30,775 nucleotides of DNA, from contig CAJVPJ010000285.1 of the NCBI GenBank assembly GCA_910592205.1, positions 1 through 30,775 of the forward strand. Reading direction: 5' to 3'. The notes under the pieces are model-generated. The model had not been told where the DNA came from and made no database searches. It saw only the letters and a list, made by a program, of their open reading frames with translations. Below, piece after piece: positions 11,275 to 21,902 of this stretch (position 1 is its first letter; each line of letters starts with the position of its first letter). Both the position numbers and the translations under genes were made by a program. This DNA is from Paraglomus occultum. Taxonomy: Eukaryota > Glomeromycota > Glomeromycetes > Paraglomerales > Paraglomeraceae.

Positions 11275-13203
11275 TCAGCTTGTAGCATGGTGGTTGTGCC
11301 AGTAATGATCATAAGGAAGAAGTCTGCGGGGAAAAGAATGAGCAAAAGTAGTGAACGCGACATAATTGAATGAACGAGAGATGATAATGATATGAGCATT
11401 GGATTGTGGAAAGGGAAAGGATAAGGTGAAGCGTAATAGTGACAAGATAAGAATTGCATCGCGCGTACAAAATATTACGTAATTATGTCGCTCACCTTAT
11501 CTGTATCTTCCTGTGAATAGAATTGCTTTCCGTAGGCAGCTTGCAAACACCCTGCGTGAAATACAAAGTATCTTTTCAACCCTGTCCCAATTTATTTTGA
11601 ACGTTTCCTCTGTGCCCTTTTCTCGCCTCAAATAACACTCTATGCATCTCCTTCTCGTCTCAAATGGTGCTACCCTCTATCGATTCCCATCTTACCCAAT
11701 ACTTCAAAATTCCTGATGAAATATGATCCGTGAGAAAGCCCAAATCCGTCAATGCATCAGTAAGATCAAGAAGAAGTCTCCCAGGATCAGTAGACGGAGA
11801 AGAAGTATAATTTGGATGAGTTATCGCCATGTATAGTGAGTTAGTTTCGGACAGTTCGCGTCGACTTTGTCATTGGATAGAGAGACAACGACCTTTGAGT
11901 TAGACAAGTAAATACACATATTGATGGTAGGATGATACGAACCAATGAACAAATACGTTGGAGTAAACCTACTGGCCATCACACGCAATGCCTATGTACG
12001 CCGGACTTAGTTCCTTTAATACGTCTTGAACATAATGCTGGTAAATTACATTTGTCAGTAATAACTAATGGGTAAATCACCGTGCATGATACACGACTAT
12101 TCATACTCACTATTAATCCTTGAGCCTCTACTTTTGGAATCATAAGCTTGAAATCATCGACATATTTTATTCCAAGTCTCTGCATATCGGTCAGGTCCGG
12201 GTCGTTCGCTAGATCAGAAATAGATTTGTACCCTTTGTCTACAAATCTTTTCGCAGCTACTGGTCTTTCGATCAAGATTAGTTACAGATCCGAGAAAGAG
12301 AGCGAAAACACGTGGATGAGAGTATTTCAAAGAAATGGTGCAATGAATGACACGAGGAAAGTGTGCGTATAGATATAGGAAATGAGAAAGTTGATTCAAT
12401 TAGCAAATAATGTCAAGATACGCGTAATCAAAACACCTCTGAGGAATGACGCATAAAAAGCGCACCCAACCCCAAATACTTGACTAAAAGTCTCGAATAA
12501 TTCTGCATCTTCCTGTTTTTCCTTCAACGATTCACAAGTGCCCTTACATAGATAACATAAATCAATCCGTTTACCAAATACTTCGCTTCTCACCATGAGT
12601 GTCCTTAACGTCATTGATGTTATAATATTTTCAAAAAAAAAAGAGTACCACATACTGTTTTAAGAATCTCGTCAATTTTATTTGCTATGCTACTGCCAAT
12701 TCCTTGTAATTTCTTGGCCTCAGCACCGGAGATTATTCTGGCCGGATAAGATGTTATTATGTATATAGCATTTTCGTACGCGCGTTGTTTAAAGGGGTCT
12801 CCCGATTTACGCTCTTTTTCAAGTAACGCTAATAAATAAAAGAATTTGTCGTAAGGCAAAACGCGCAAATTTTTGATTCGTAAATTAAAGTAAAAGAAAA
12901 ACATTCCCGTTATTTTCCTCACAGTAAATCTTTCACGAGTAACTTGCTTTTACCCTCAGCATTTATATTACAATTCTAACCCACACCTCCTAATGCTTTC
13001 GTAATATCTTCGTTCAAATTAATATCTGACTTCCATAATTCGTCTGTTGGATCAAACTTGATTTTCTTTTGTTTTTTAGTATCTTTCTTTGGACCGGGGG
13101 TTATAAACTTTTCTCGCGCAACAGTGACTACAACAAAAGTTCGTTTTAATCGTATGTGTGAAGTTTGAGTGTGTGAGCGCATCAAATTAGTAGCTCCAAG
13201 CAT
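11275..13203 (-). pseudogene. DNA polymerase beta-like (family X), polymerase site lost, truncated
   Basis: Eight minus-strand exons join in frame: 13203-12987, 12828-12656, 12542-12466, 12264-12111, 12037-11973, 11864-11696, 11551-11496 and 11323-11275, giving 319 residues to a TGA. Residues about 73-130 match the 8 kDa lyase domain of Pol beta: SGAEAKKLQGIG, then NKIDEI with Lys123 at the place of the rat lyase nucleophile Lys72, plus Lys86 and Tyr90 at Lys35 and Tyr39. The second helix-hairpin-helix, FGVGPVAAKRFVDKG, and LGIKYVDDF follow. The palm is degenerate: the CGSFRRG counterpart reads CDGHRRE, the GDxD counterpart reads NSLY (237-240), and the third catalytic Asp, in RRIDIR, is Gln302. 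The stop falls where YFTGSD is expected, and the thumb is absent. The N-terminus is basic and could be a mitochondrial presequence; the frame is open upstream to an ATG at 13323. It may be a pseudogene or a lyase-only protein. Confidence 0.82.
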
Positions 13204-15470
13204 CGAGCAATTAGACAATAAAGGGAGAGGTGATAGACAGTATAACATATTAGAAAGAAGAAAATTCAAGCGTTTATGGTGCATTGTAGAGATTGCGAGC
13301 AAGTTTCCAAGTGATGGGATCAACGGTGGCGCGAAAAAAAGTAATCACATGATTGCTTTGGTCTCTCAAGTGAAAATCATTACTGAAACGTCAATGATCG
13401 AATAACCCAGTACATATTTTCGTATTGTCTGCAGAGAAATTGAATCAAACGCAGATGGAAAAGTTTCCTTTAAACTGTTCCAAGCGTTATCGCAATGTTG
13501 TGTATATCGTTTAGCAGTGCCCCAATATTAATATTGCTTATACATTTGGGATAGAAAATAATTTATTGTGTACTCTTCATGTAACATGTGATTTCTTTAA
13601 GAAATGGGCCAGATTTAAAATCAGATTTACCAAAAACGATTAATTTGTACCATAATTGAAAGTCAGTACTGCATATCATTAACTCATACATGTTTAACCA
13701 AATTTGTTTCCCGCATCATATTACACACATGTAAATATGAGTTGTCCACATTCTACTACACATTAAAATTTTTATTTCTCAGATATCTTCTTCCTTACTG
13801 ATTATAACAATTCGTCTGATTTAATACACCATTTTACCTGACGCTTTTCAACAAACGTTACCACTCGCACATACAAAATCAATTGCTGAATTTTGTCGCT
13901 TTGACACCTCCTAAATAATATCCGGTACTTGTCCATTTCTGCATGGAAACCTTCTCGCCGCCTTCAAAAAATGCCTCTTCACTTATGCGATGACCACTGC
14001 AATTAATTTCCTTACTTTCCTTGCGTGTATTATGGCCAACCTATACAGTATGTCCTGGAAAAAGCTGCCTGCGTTGCATAGGAAGAACTGTCAACATACG
14101 CTTTATTCCAATTACATTCTCTACGTCAATAGAAAACATCGCTCATATTCTAGTGCAACAAGCAAACTACCGACTTGTCATTGCTATTGATATGCCAACT
14201 GTTCGAAAATTGTACAGAATGCTACTTCCAAATTGAAAGCATGTTCCCAAAGTGGTCCAACAATTTTGTTTGCGAGCCTACTAAGCCCGAACAAAAGAAA
14301 AATGTTCATTTAGCATTGAACACTAAAATTAAGCTTTTAATTATCCTACCACACATACAATGTCAATCGTTCAAAAACAATCTCGGTCGTATACGTCAGC
14401 TATTCTGAAAACCGCACAAACCGCTTCCACAATATCGATTCAAGACATTGCCCAAAAATAGTCCAATAAATTGTTTGCAATTGATTAACACAAGATGTCT
14501 CAAGGATTTAAACACACGTCTTCTGAATCATGCAATTTCGGCGCTCGTATTAAGCTGAGGGCGCGATAGAGTTGTACAACAATATGATTTACTGCGAACT
14601 GCAGAATTCTACTTTCGTTAAACCCAAAAACACTTCACTGATAACCGACTAGAATAATACAGTCGTTTCTCACAATTCCGCCATGCTACTATCGTCCAAA
14701 ACGTATTACAAAAATCTCTACCAACAATGAAACCACATCTCATTGATTCTACCACATTTACAGTTTCAACGAGAAGTAATCCTTGGAGAAAGAACACGCA
14801 CGTCGAAGCAATTGAAACTATCACCAAGCAATAATAGCAATACATCCAGATCAGGCAAACAACTTTGCGAGATTTAGCTTAATTCGCGGAAAATAATTGT
14901 CTAATTATTATTGGGAAGCATTTGTCCAGTGCATATAATTTCCCTTCCAAACTCAATACATTTGTGTTTTTATTGCCCTCTCTTTTTTCTCAATAATCAA
15001 TATCTTTTACCATACTATACTGTATTTACGAGTTGGGTTCTTAGCGTATATCACTCTAATAACAGCATCGTCTGATAATTGCTTTAATATGTATGCAGCT
15101 CTAATTGTATGCTTCTTTACTATTTGCGTTGTTGTTCGGAAATATCCTAACGTTAAACATTTTGCTTGCCAATGTCTAGTTAGATGTATAATTCAGTTTT
15201 GACGCATATAGTTATATGGTGATGACGCAAATTATATACAACGCGTATACAAGCAAGTGAATATTAATATTTAAGGTGAGTGATACTTAGGTATTACCCA
15301 GTAAGTATAGTAATAGATGAAACCAACCAATCAAAAGTAACCATTTTACATATGGTGGCCAGTGCGCCGATGGTCCAAAATTATAACAGATTGAAAATTT
15401 TACTTAGCGTAATTATCCGTAGAAAGTATTTGTACTAATTACAGAACTAGAAACTTGTTCTTCGCTACAG
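13204..15470. other. Spacer with a G-poor, C-rich segment
   Basis: The first part (to 13323) keeps the Pol beta-like frame open and may be its 5' end. From about 13800 to 14870 the plus strand is poor in G and rich in C, A and T, with overlapping interrupted frames at 13990-14408 (plus) and 14618-14845 (minus). None shows a known motif. An ATG at 15089 is followed by a hydrophobic run (MYAALIVCFFTICVVV) that could be a signal peptide, but it stops after 37 codons and no exon chain can be proved. Confidence 0.4.
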
Positions 15471-15569
15471 GTTCTGAACGACACACTGGAAGTTGAAACC
15501 GTCACGTAAGTATTTTCTGTGTCAAGCAGCAAACGCTCATGCAAAGCGTCGTTTGAGAGCGTTTTAACA

Positions 15570-15877
15570 GATTCTCGTTCAGTTTTTTGGGATAACTGAA
15601 CGAAAACAAAACTCTGACGAGTGCAACTTTTTTAATTATTACCACTTTTGTTTATTACAGCAGCCGTTTTTGGGAGATGAGGGAAAGAAGATTCCCTAGG
15701 TAGTATATATGTATTAGTATTAGCAAAAGCGCCATTTCAAGGATTCTCGTTTATCTTTTTTGGGGGTAACTGAGTGAAAACAAAACTTTGAAGAGTTATA
15801 TTCATGAGCAACTTTTAATTGCTATCACTTTGTTTATTACAGCAACCGTTTTTAAGAGATGAGCGCAAGAAGATTCC
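15570..15877 (+). repeat. Direct duplication, two copies about 172-182 bp apart
   Basis: Copy 1 (15570 to about 15695) and copy 2 (15742 to 15877) share gattctcgtt, aactga.tgaaaacaaaact, a T-rich stretch with tttgtttattacag, and the exon-like 35 nt that follows. Copy 2 has an insertion of about 10 nt before the pyrimidine tract. They differ at scattered single bases, so the duplication is not recent. Confidence 0.8.
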
Positions 15878-16051
15878 GTAAGTAATACATATATACGTAT
15901 ACAAGAGGGAAAGCGAAATCTGAGACTACTTTGTTAGCATGCCACTAACATTCCCTTATATATACTTTGGAATGCGGTTAATTACAGCTACAACTACAAA
16001 GAGTTTATGTAAGTACTAGCTATAGTTCTGAATTTCGTTCTCAATAACAGC

Positions 16052-16070
16052 TAGGGTTAGGGTTAGGGTT
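16052..16070 (+). repeat. Interstitial telomeric repeat (TTAGGG-type, three units)
   Basis: Three perfect TAGGGT units lie in a row, ending in TTGCGG. TTAGGG is the telomere repeat of most filamentous fungi, including Glomeromycotina. It sits immediately after a splice-acceptor-like aataacag and about 90 bp before the satellite array. Three units can arise by chance, but the context of other repeats makes telomere-related insertion plausible. Confidence 0.7.
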
Positions 16071-16160
16071 GCGGTATCTTGCAAGAGAGTTTCGATGGGT
16101 TTATTTACAAGGTGCATTTTGAAACTTACATATTCCTTTCGTAACATGTGACCAAAATAT

Positions 16161-16745
16161 GAGCATTGGATTCTTGGTTGTTGTCTTAGTAATAATTGAC
16201 GACGGAAATTGATTTCACGCGTTCGAAGAATCAAATCAGGCATCTATGCATATTCGAAACGTACTTAATATCTTGCGTCAATCTTTTGCACACACGTTGG
16301 CAACAGTTACTGTTAACAAGTATGTGAATTTCATGAGCATTGGATTCTTGGTTGTTGAGTTATTTGCGATCGACGACGAAAATTGATTTCGCGTCTTTGG
16401 AGAATCAAGCCAGGCGTCTATCCATATTCAAATCGTACTTAATATTTAACGTCAATTTTCTAGACACACGTTGGCAACAGTTACCATTAACAAGTATATG
16501 AATTTCATGAGCATTGGATTCTTGGTTGTTAGTTATTCGTGATTGACGACGGAAATTGATTTCGCGTCTTTGGAGAATCAAGCCAGGCGTCTATCCATAT
16601 TCAAATCGTACTTAATATCCTGCGTCAATCTTTTGCACACACGTTGGCAACAGTTACTGTTCACAAGTATATGAATTTCATGAGCATTGGATTCTTGGTT
16701 GTCGAGTTATTCGTGATTGACGACGGCGTCTTTGGAGAATCAAGC
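16161..16745 (+). repeat. Satellite-like tandem array, monomer about 174 bp, about 3.4 copies
   Basis: The word gagcattggattcttggttgt starts copies at 16161, 16335, 16509 and 16682, giving periods of 174, 174 and 173. Each full monomer contains tttggagaatcaa, an ACACACGTTGGCAACAG block and gtatatgaatttcat (or close variants). Copies 2 and 3 are the closest overall, but copy 3 shares the gcgtcaatcttttgcac block with copy 1 rather than copy 2, which suggests exchange between units. The last copy is cut off at about 16745 and has lost 11 nt after gacgg. No reading frame runs through it. Confidence 0.92.
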
Positions 16746-16845
16746 GAATCGTTATAATATACATATACCATTACCATTACGTCCCAATTTCTCAGTACAC
16801 TGTCACAGTACGAAATAATAATGAAAGAGTTTAGTCGGAGCGAAT

Positions 16846-16877
16846 TTCTTCATGACTCTTCATGACTCTTCATGACT
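16846..16877 (+). repeat. 10 bp tandem repeat, cttcatgact x3
   Basis: Three copies of cttcatgact lie head to tail, about 100 bp past the end of the 174 bp array. It is a simple slippage-type minisatellite. Confidence 0.85.
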
Positions 16878-17174
16878 ATAATGCAATTTGTTCTTGCAAG
16901 GTACTGCAATGAGAAGCTTACATGGTAATGTAACCTTGCATATTGTTGACAGCCTTGATTATATGTAAAAAATTCAACGACTAATTTTGGAAAATGTTGA
17001 CTGGTCAATTATTTGGTGAAATGTCCAGTGACTGTACAATCGGAAAAAAGAGAAAACATTCTTGTATCGATTACAGATACGCCACATTCGGACAAAGACG
17101 AGTTGTTAATTCTTGCTTCGGGATTATCCTTTCGTTATTCAACACAGCATGTCGCGAACAACATCGTACGCAAT

Positions 17175-17199
17175 GTAAGTAAGTAGGTAAGTAGGTAAG
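17175..17199 (+). repeat. Short GTAAGTAG repeat
   Basis: The stretch gtaagtaagtaggtaagtaggtaag repeats a GTAAGTA core about four times. Because the core is identical to the 5' splice-site consensus, it offers several adjacent potential donors at the end of the 16994-17182 frame. Confidence 0.7.
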
Positions 17200-17937
17200 C
17201 CTTCTGACTAAACCTTGAAATTAGCATGATAAAAGGACTAGTTGAAGAACAAGGAAAAATATGCTGGAAAGAATCGTGAAGCTTATCTTAATCTTTGTTA
17301 ACAGACGGATAAGAAATTTCCTGAAACATAACGACAATTAAAGAAAGCATCTATCTGTATGCCTCTATTTGATATTGTATAAAGATGCTAAAAGTCTTTG
17401 TCTAATAAACGGTTTGTCAATGGTGGTGACAGTTGAGAGGACGATAGAATGAACAGGACTGAATTGTGAATTATAACAATTGGGGAGGATGACCGATCAC
17501 GGCATGTAACCGAAAAGTCAATGCAAATGGAGATTCTCTTAACTTTTTCCGACACGTAAGCCTACTAATCTGTGTGTGCTGTATGCGTCAATGGACTCTG
17601 TCATCTCTATTACTCGCATCATTACTTGCTAATATACGATACGTGTATATTATAGCTTGAAGACGATAAGACTTTCTGATTCTATTTCATTCCGTTGCGA
17701 GGGTCTGTCGTTCTCACCGTTTATCTTGGCGGGTTGTTGATTGATAGCACCTCCAGACACCTCCAGGTCATTTCATCAATAATCATTTCGCCGACACGAC
17801 AATGATTTATGAATCCATCATAGTGTGAGAGGTTAGGAGGATTATCAAACCCATGGAATATAATAAAGACGCATTAATCTAGGAATAGTCGACTGTAGGT
17901 TACAACTTTGTTCATCGATTATAACTGTTCGCGAAAC

Positions 17938-18010
17938 AATTGTCGGTGAGGCTGTCGGTGAAGTGATTCTGTCGGTGAAATATAACGTCTGTGAAATGAT
18001 TGTTGGTGTT
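17938..18010 (+). repeat. Imperfect GTCGGTGAA repeat
   Basis: Variants of tgtcggtgaa occur at least three times, followed by weaker copies (gtctgtgaaatgatt, gttggtg). The spacing is irregular, about 12 to 30 bp. It gives rise to a spurious minus-strand frame rich in S, T and P. Confidence 0.6.
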
Positions 18011-21000
18011 ATGATACGGAACCATGTGCACGGAAACAAAACATAGAAACTCTGATACCGATTAGACAACATAACAAACATTATGTAAGACGATAAGAGG
18101 ATTTCGAGTTTTATTATAAATCATGACTTCTGAAAAGCACGGTATTGGGGTGTGCCGGGCAATAAAATGGTCACAGATGCAAAACAATACCATCGTATTT
18201 TATTCCAGTTGGTAGCATCTTTTCCTGTTCAAATATTATAGCCGATGAAAAGAGCTTCATGCTTTCTATTACGACTGCTTAGAAGAAATTGAATTAAATG
18301 GTTGAATCTGCAGAAATATAATATGTATATTGCAAACTCGTAGAAAAGCAGTTACTTGAAGCTCGTCTCTTCTCGCTCCCAAACCTACCTTGATCACGTG
18401 CCGCATATGCAGAACCTGGGCAATTAATATTAATTAACGTTAATATTGATTAATAATAATAACTCGAATGACTTGACGAATCATAATCTCGCTTGGTGCC
18501 AAAAGGGGAAAAGATTTAAGGGTCGATCTGCGGTCGGCAAACTTATTGTGTTTTTAATAAATAATAATTTTATTACTCTTAATAATATAACAACAACACC
18601 ACTGTTCCACGTGAAAAGTATTTTAAGACTTAGCAATTCTCTAACGCTTAGTCATAGTACCCGCATTCTTTATCGATAAAAAAATTTTTTTTCGCTTCTA
18701 TTTTTACATTAAAATGAAGATTTAAGGAAACAGTTACATCACAGAAACGCAATGTAACATAATCTTTCATTTGAAAAGTGAATACGAAAATTGATTTGCT
18801 TGAAAACTTGCATATTTCTCATAAGGCGTCATTTGAACGTCACAGCATAGGCGGGTAAATTAATAGGATTACTTAAATCTCTTATACTTCATAAGCATAA
18901 GGAACTGTGCATCATACATTGCATCATTTAAAAAAAGAAGAAAAAAAAATTTTTTTTTTATACTGAAATGACGACTCTGTGCATATTACGAAGAACTCCG
19001 GTTGGCCGATAATGTAGCTTAAACGTAACATGCACCGTAGAGCACTGCATTGAATATAGTACTCTTCCCCTTAATTAAGACCCGGGTTTAATTCAAAAAC
19101 TTGAGGCGTTCTAGTATGCAAAAAGCCGGAAAAGTAAAAGTTGTGGGCTTATTGGCAGAAAGAAATGGTGACTAAAAAAAGCGCCATTTTACGTTTTCAG
19201 TTTGGAAATCAGTTGACGATGCATGCCTTATCATTTGATTATCGCAGTGCAAAGATTTTTACGCAGAGAATTTCGTTAAACTATGAACACTCGTCGAGCA
19301 AGATGATTTCGATTGTCAGACGTCAATTCCATTAAAATTAAAATTTATTCCATTCACAAATTATGAAACTTTTCCTCTATTGCGTTGGCCCTGAAAAAAA
19401 AAGCCTGACTAACGATATCCCAATCTATGAACAAATTAATTACATTGTTTGTTCGATTAAGGATTTAGAGATAATGCTTTTTAATTTGTGATTAATATTC
19501 TTAACTTTATTTTTGTGGGCGTTTGATAAAAGTCAAAACGGACAGTTGAGGCTGTGTATAGTAGAAGTGAACCGCTCCGTTCTGAACCAGACTGTCATAA
19601 TGGAATTATTATTCTACCCAAACTACTATTCTGTCAAAAATGGTAGTAGACTAGCATTTGTTGAATGGCTAGTTCAACCCCTGTCCGCTGCAATCCCCGC
19701 TTGACAAATATATCACGCATGAATGACATAACGATAATTTTAATTACTCGATATCACTACACTAAATTTGGTTAATGCCCCCGATTTTCTTGTTGAATCA
19801 CGCTATGTTTGTGTGACAGTTTAAGATATCATATGAAATTTCGATTATTCACAGACATTATAGGCCAAATTCACTGTAGATAACTTCAACTATAATCAAC
19901 TACAATATATCAAAGTCGCCTCGGAAAAATAATGTTGGAAAAATTTTGTCCGTGGAACACATGCCTGGTACTCTCGAAACGTACGCAGGTCAAGATATCG
20001 TTAGCTTGGGAATCGGAGAAATAAAGAATTTGCTCTTATGCTTCCGTAATCTCGTGATGATAATAATCTTTGTTAGTAATACTTAAATACTGCAAACAGA
20101 GTACTCTACTCATGTTGTGCTTGCCTTTGCGACCAATAGAAACTTAGTTATTTTTGTCATAATGCGCACGAATTAAAAGTGGGTGTTGACTCGTAAAATT
20201 TCTAGTTGGAGATGGATTAGTGAACAGTTTGTCAAAACTTTGAAGTTTTTTGTACTACTCGATTATCCTTTGAATACGCTAATGTACACATGGCTAACCA
20301 ATATGACATGCTCTAGCCTCTTGTCCTATTGGGATCCATATCAATTGCACGCAAAATCAGCAATCCCACGAGATTGTCGTAAATGTCGAGTGGCTGAATT
20401 CAAGATTACGCCACGTTTAATATAGTTTCTAAATGACAGCTTGATGGTTTAGAGCTTTGAAGGTTTGCAATTAGGATTACCAGTTTTGGAGAACAGCAAG
20501 CGCAATTATTATTAACTGTTGAACTTTTTTTGATAGTGATAGTGAAATAACTGTAAATAAAAACTTTTACTAGAATGGCCAATTTTTATACAAATATGAT
20601 AAATAATATGACGAGAAACACATATTATTAACTTTATAAACGTGTGTGCAAGCAATTATACTTTCTTCAGTTGATTCGCGCTTATCTCTATTAAAATTAC
20701 ACCAAATAGGAATGCCAAGGACATTGCACAACCACTCAAGGTTTACACTCAACCTGATGTTTCAAAGTCTCTACTCATGTTTCCTCGTACGTTGCTAATC
20801 GAGACTGCTATTGTCTTGCTCTGGCCTGTTATTGAGTTTTTCAAATCATCCCACTTCATACCGGCATCAATGAAATCCATATTTGACATCATTAATTGTC
20901 GGTACTAACCATGTTAAGTATGATATTGAACGTTTTTTATTGCATAATTTAAACAAATCTGCGAATTTGGTAAATTTGGTCAACTATTTCCATACAAAAT

Positions 21001-21388
21001 TCCATTTATGATACTGATCTACATGCGATGTTTTGTTTATTACTTTATCAATAAGTTCGGGGAGAAGTTGTTCAATATTTCCGAAATCAATTGCTTTGTC
21101 GCGCGGTTACCAAATGGGTAATAATAATACCATTTAAACTAAAATCAACAGATCACTTATTATTATTCATGCATGCTGATCAGTTCAAGATTGCACAAGC
21201 CTTAAAAAGTGTGGCGTGGCAAATTATAAACATAACGCATATGTTGTCTTACAATTCGCAAAGCCGCCAAGTATAATAATAATTGCTAGTTGTGCTGAAT
21301 AAACAAAGTTTACCATAGAAGCCAATCTCATTGGTTTGTGAATGAATGCGTTCGGGCTGTCAAATTCTTACTGTTACAGTATATGATG

Positions 21389-21438
<50 letters not shown>
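21389..21438 (+). repeat. (TGA)n microsatellite, about 16-17 units
   Basis: An uninterrupted TGA/GAT/ATG trinucleotide run of about 50 nt lies in non-coding DNA. Confidence 0.97.
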
Positions 21439-21866
21439 GTATTTTGTCACAAATAAAACTACTGAATTTCTCCATTTAGCTAGAGAAAGAAATTAATTCG
21501 AACCCACACTATTGCAGTAATTAACGTAATTCCGGTATTAACAAGTTTTTAGCAGGTCAAGGTTGTTAACGTCAGCCATAGTCATAGCAGATCCCTGTGA
21601 CAAGGACCATTTTATGACCCGTATCTTGTAACACGCCCAGTAATAGCAATAAGCATAAATTAGTAAAAAAATTTTCCTCCAAGAATACAATTAGTTAGCC
21701 CACAAGTGTTGTTTGCAAATAGGGGGCAACTTATTGGTTACAGTAACACCAAAAAGATACGGTATTGTTAGTCTCCACCTCATCCTCTCCTTCACTCCAC
21801 ACCACCTCCCTTAACAATAATGATAATAATAGCAGTTGTCGCAACAACGACAGAGTCCCTAATATT

Positions 21867-21902
21867 TGTTTGTACATTTTTTGTTTGTACATTTTGTTTG
21901 TC
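21867..21902 (+). repeat. Tandem duplicate tttgtttgtacatttt
   Basis: Two near-identical copies of about 17 bp lie side by side (tgtttgtacattttttg, then tttgtacattttgtttg). It is a simple local duplication with no apparent function. Confidence 0.7.

Larger units (their letters stand above)
15471..16073 (+). other. Series of short exon-like segments bounded by splice consensus
   Basis: Several short segments each follow a clean acceptor (ctacag, attacag, aacag) and precede a donor. They are 15471-15505 (35 nt, then gtaagtat), 15661-15699 (39 nt, then gtagta, or 35 nt with a lost donor), 15843-15877 (35 nt, then gtaagtaa), 15988-16008 (21 nt, then gtaagtac), and possibly one starting at 16051. 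The second and third are duplicates and encode QPFLGDEGKKIP and QPFLRDERKKIP in one frame. Joining the segments does not give one long open frame: the first joins the second in a different frame, and the third then has a stop. So this is either a non-coding spliced transcript, a decayed repeat-type gene, or an alternatively spliced one. Secreted repeat effectors of mycorrhizal fungi (SP7-like) are built from duplicated small exons as far as I recall; the link is speculative. Confidence 0.4.

Noticed and set aside
16016-16243. 75-codon minus-strand frame across the telomere repeats and first satellite copy
   Set aside because: Repeat sequence kept open by chance; the frame is not maintained in the later, similar copies.
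19513-19704. tRNA-like gttcaacccc near the end of a short frame
   Set aside because: The flanking bases do not form T-arm or acceptor stems, and no D-arm or anticodon arm could be placed.
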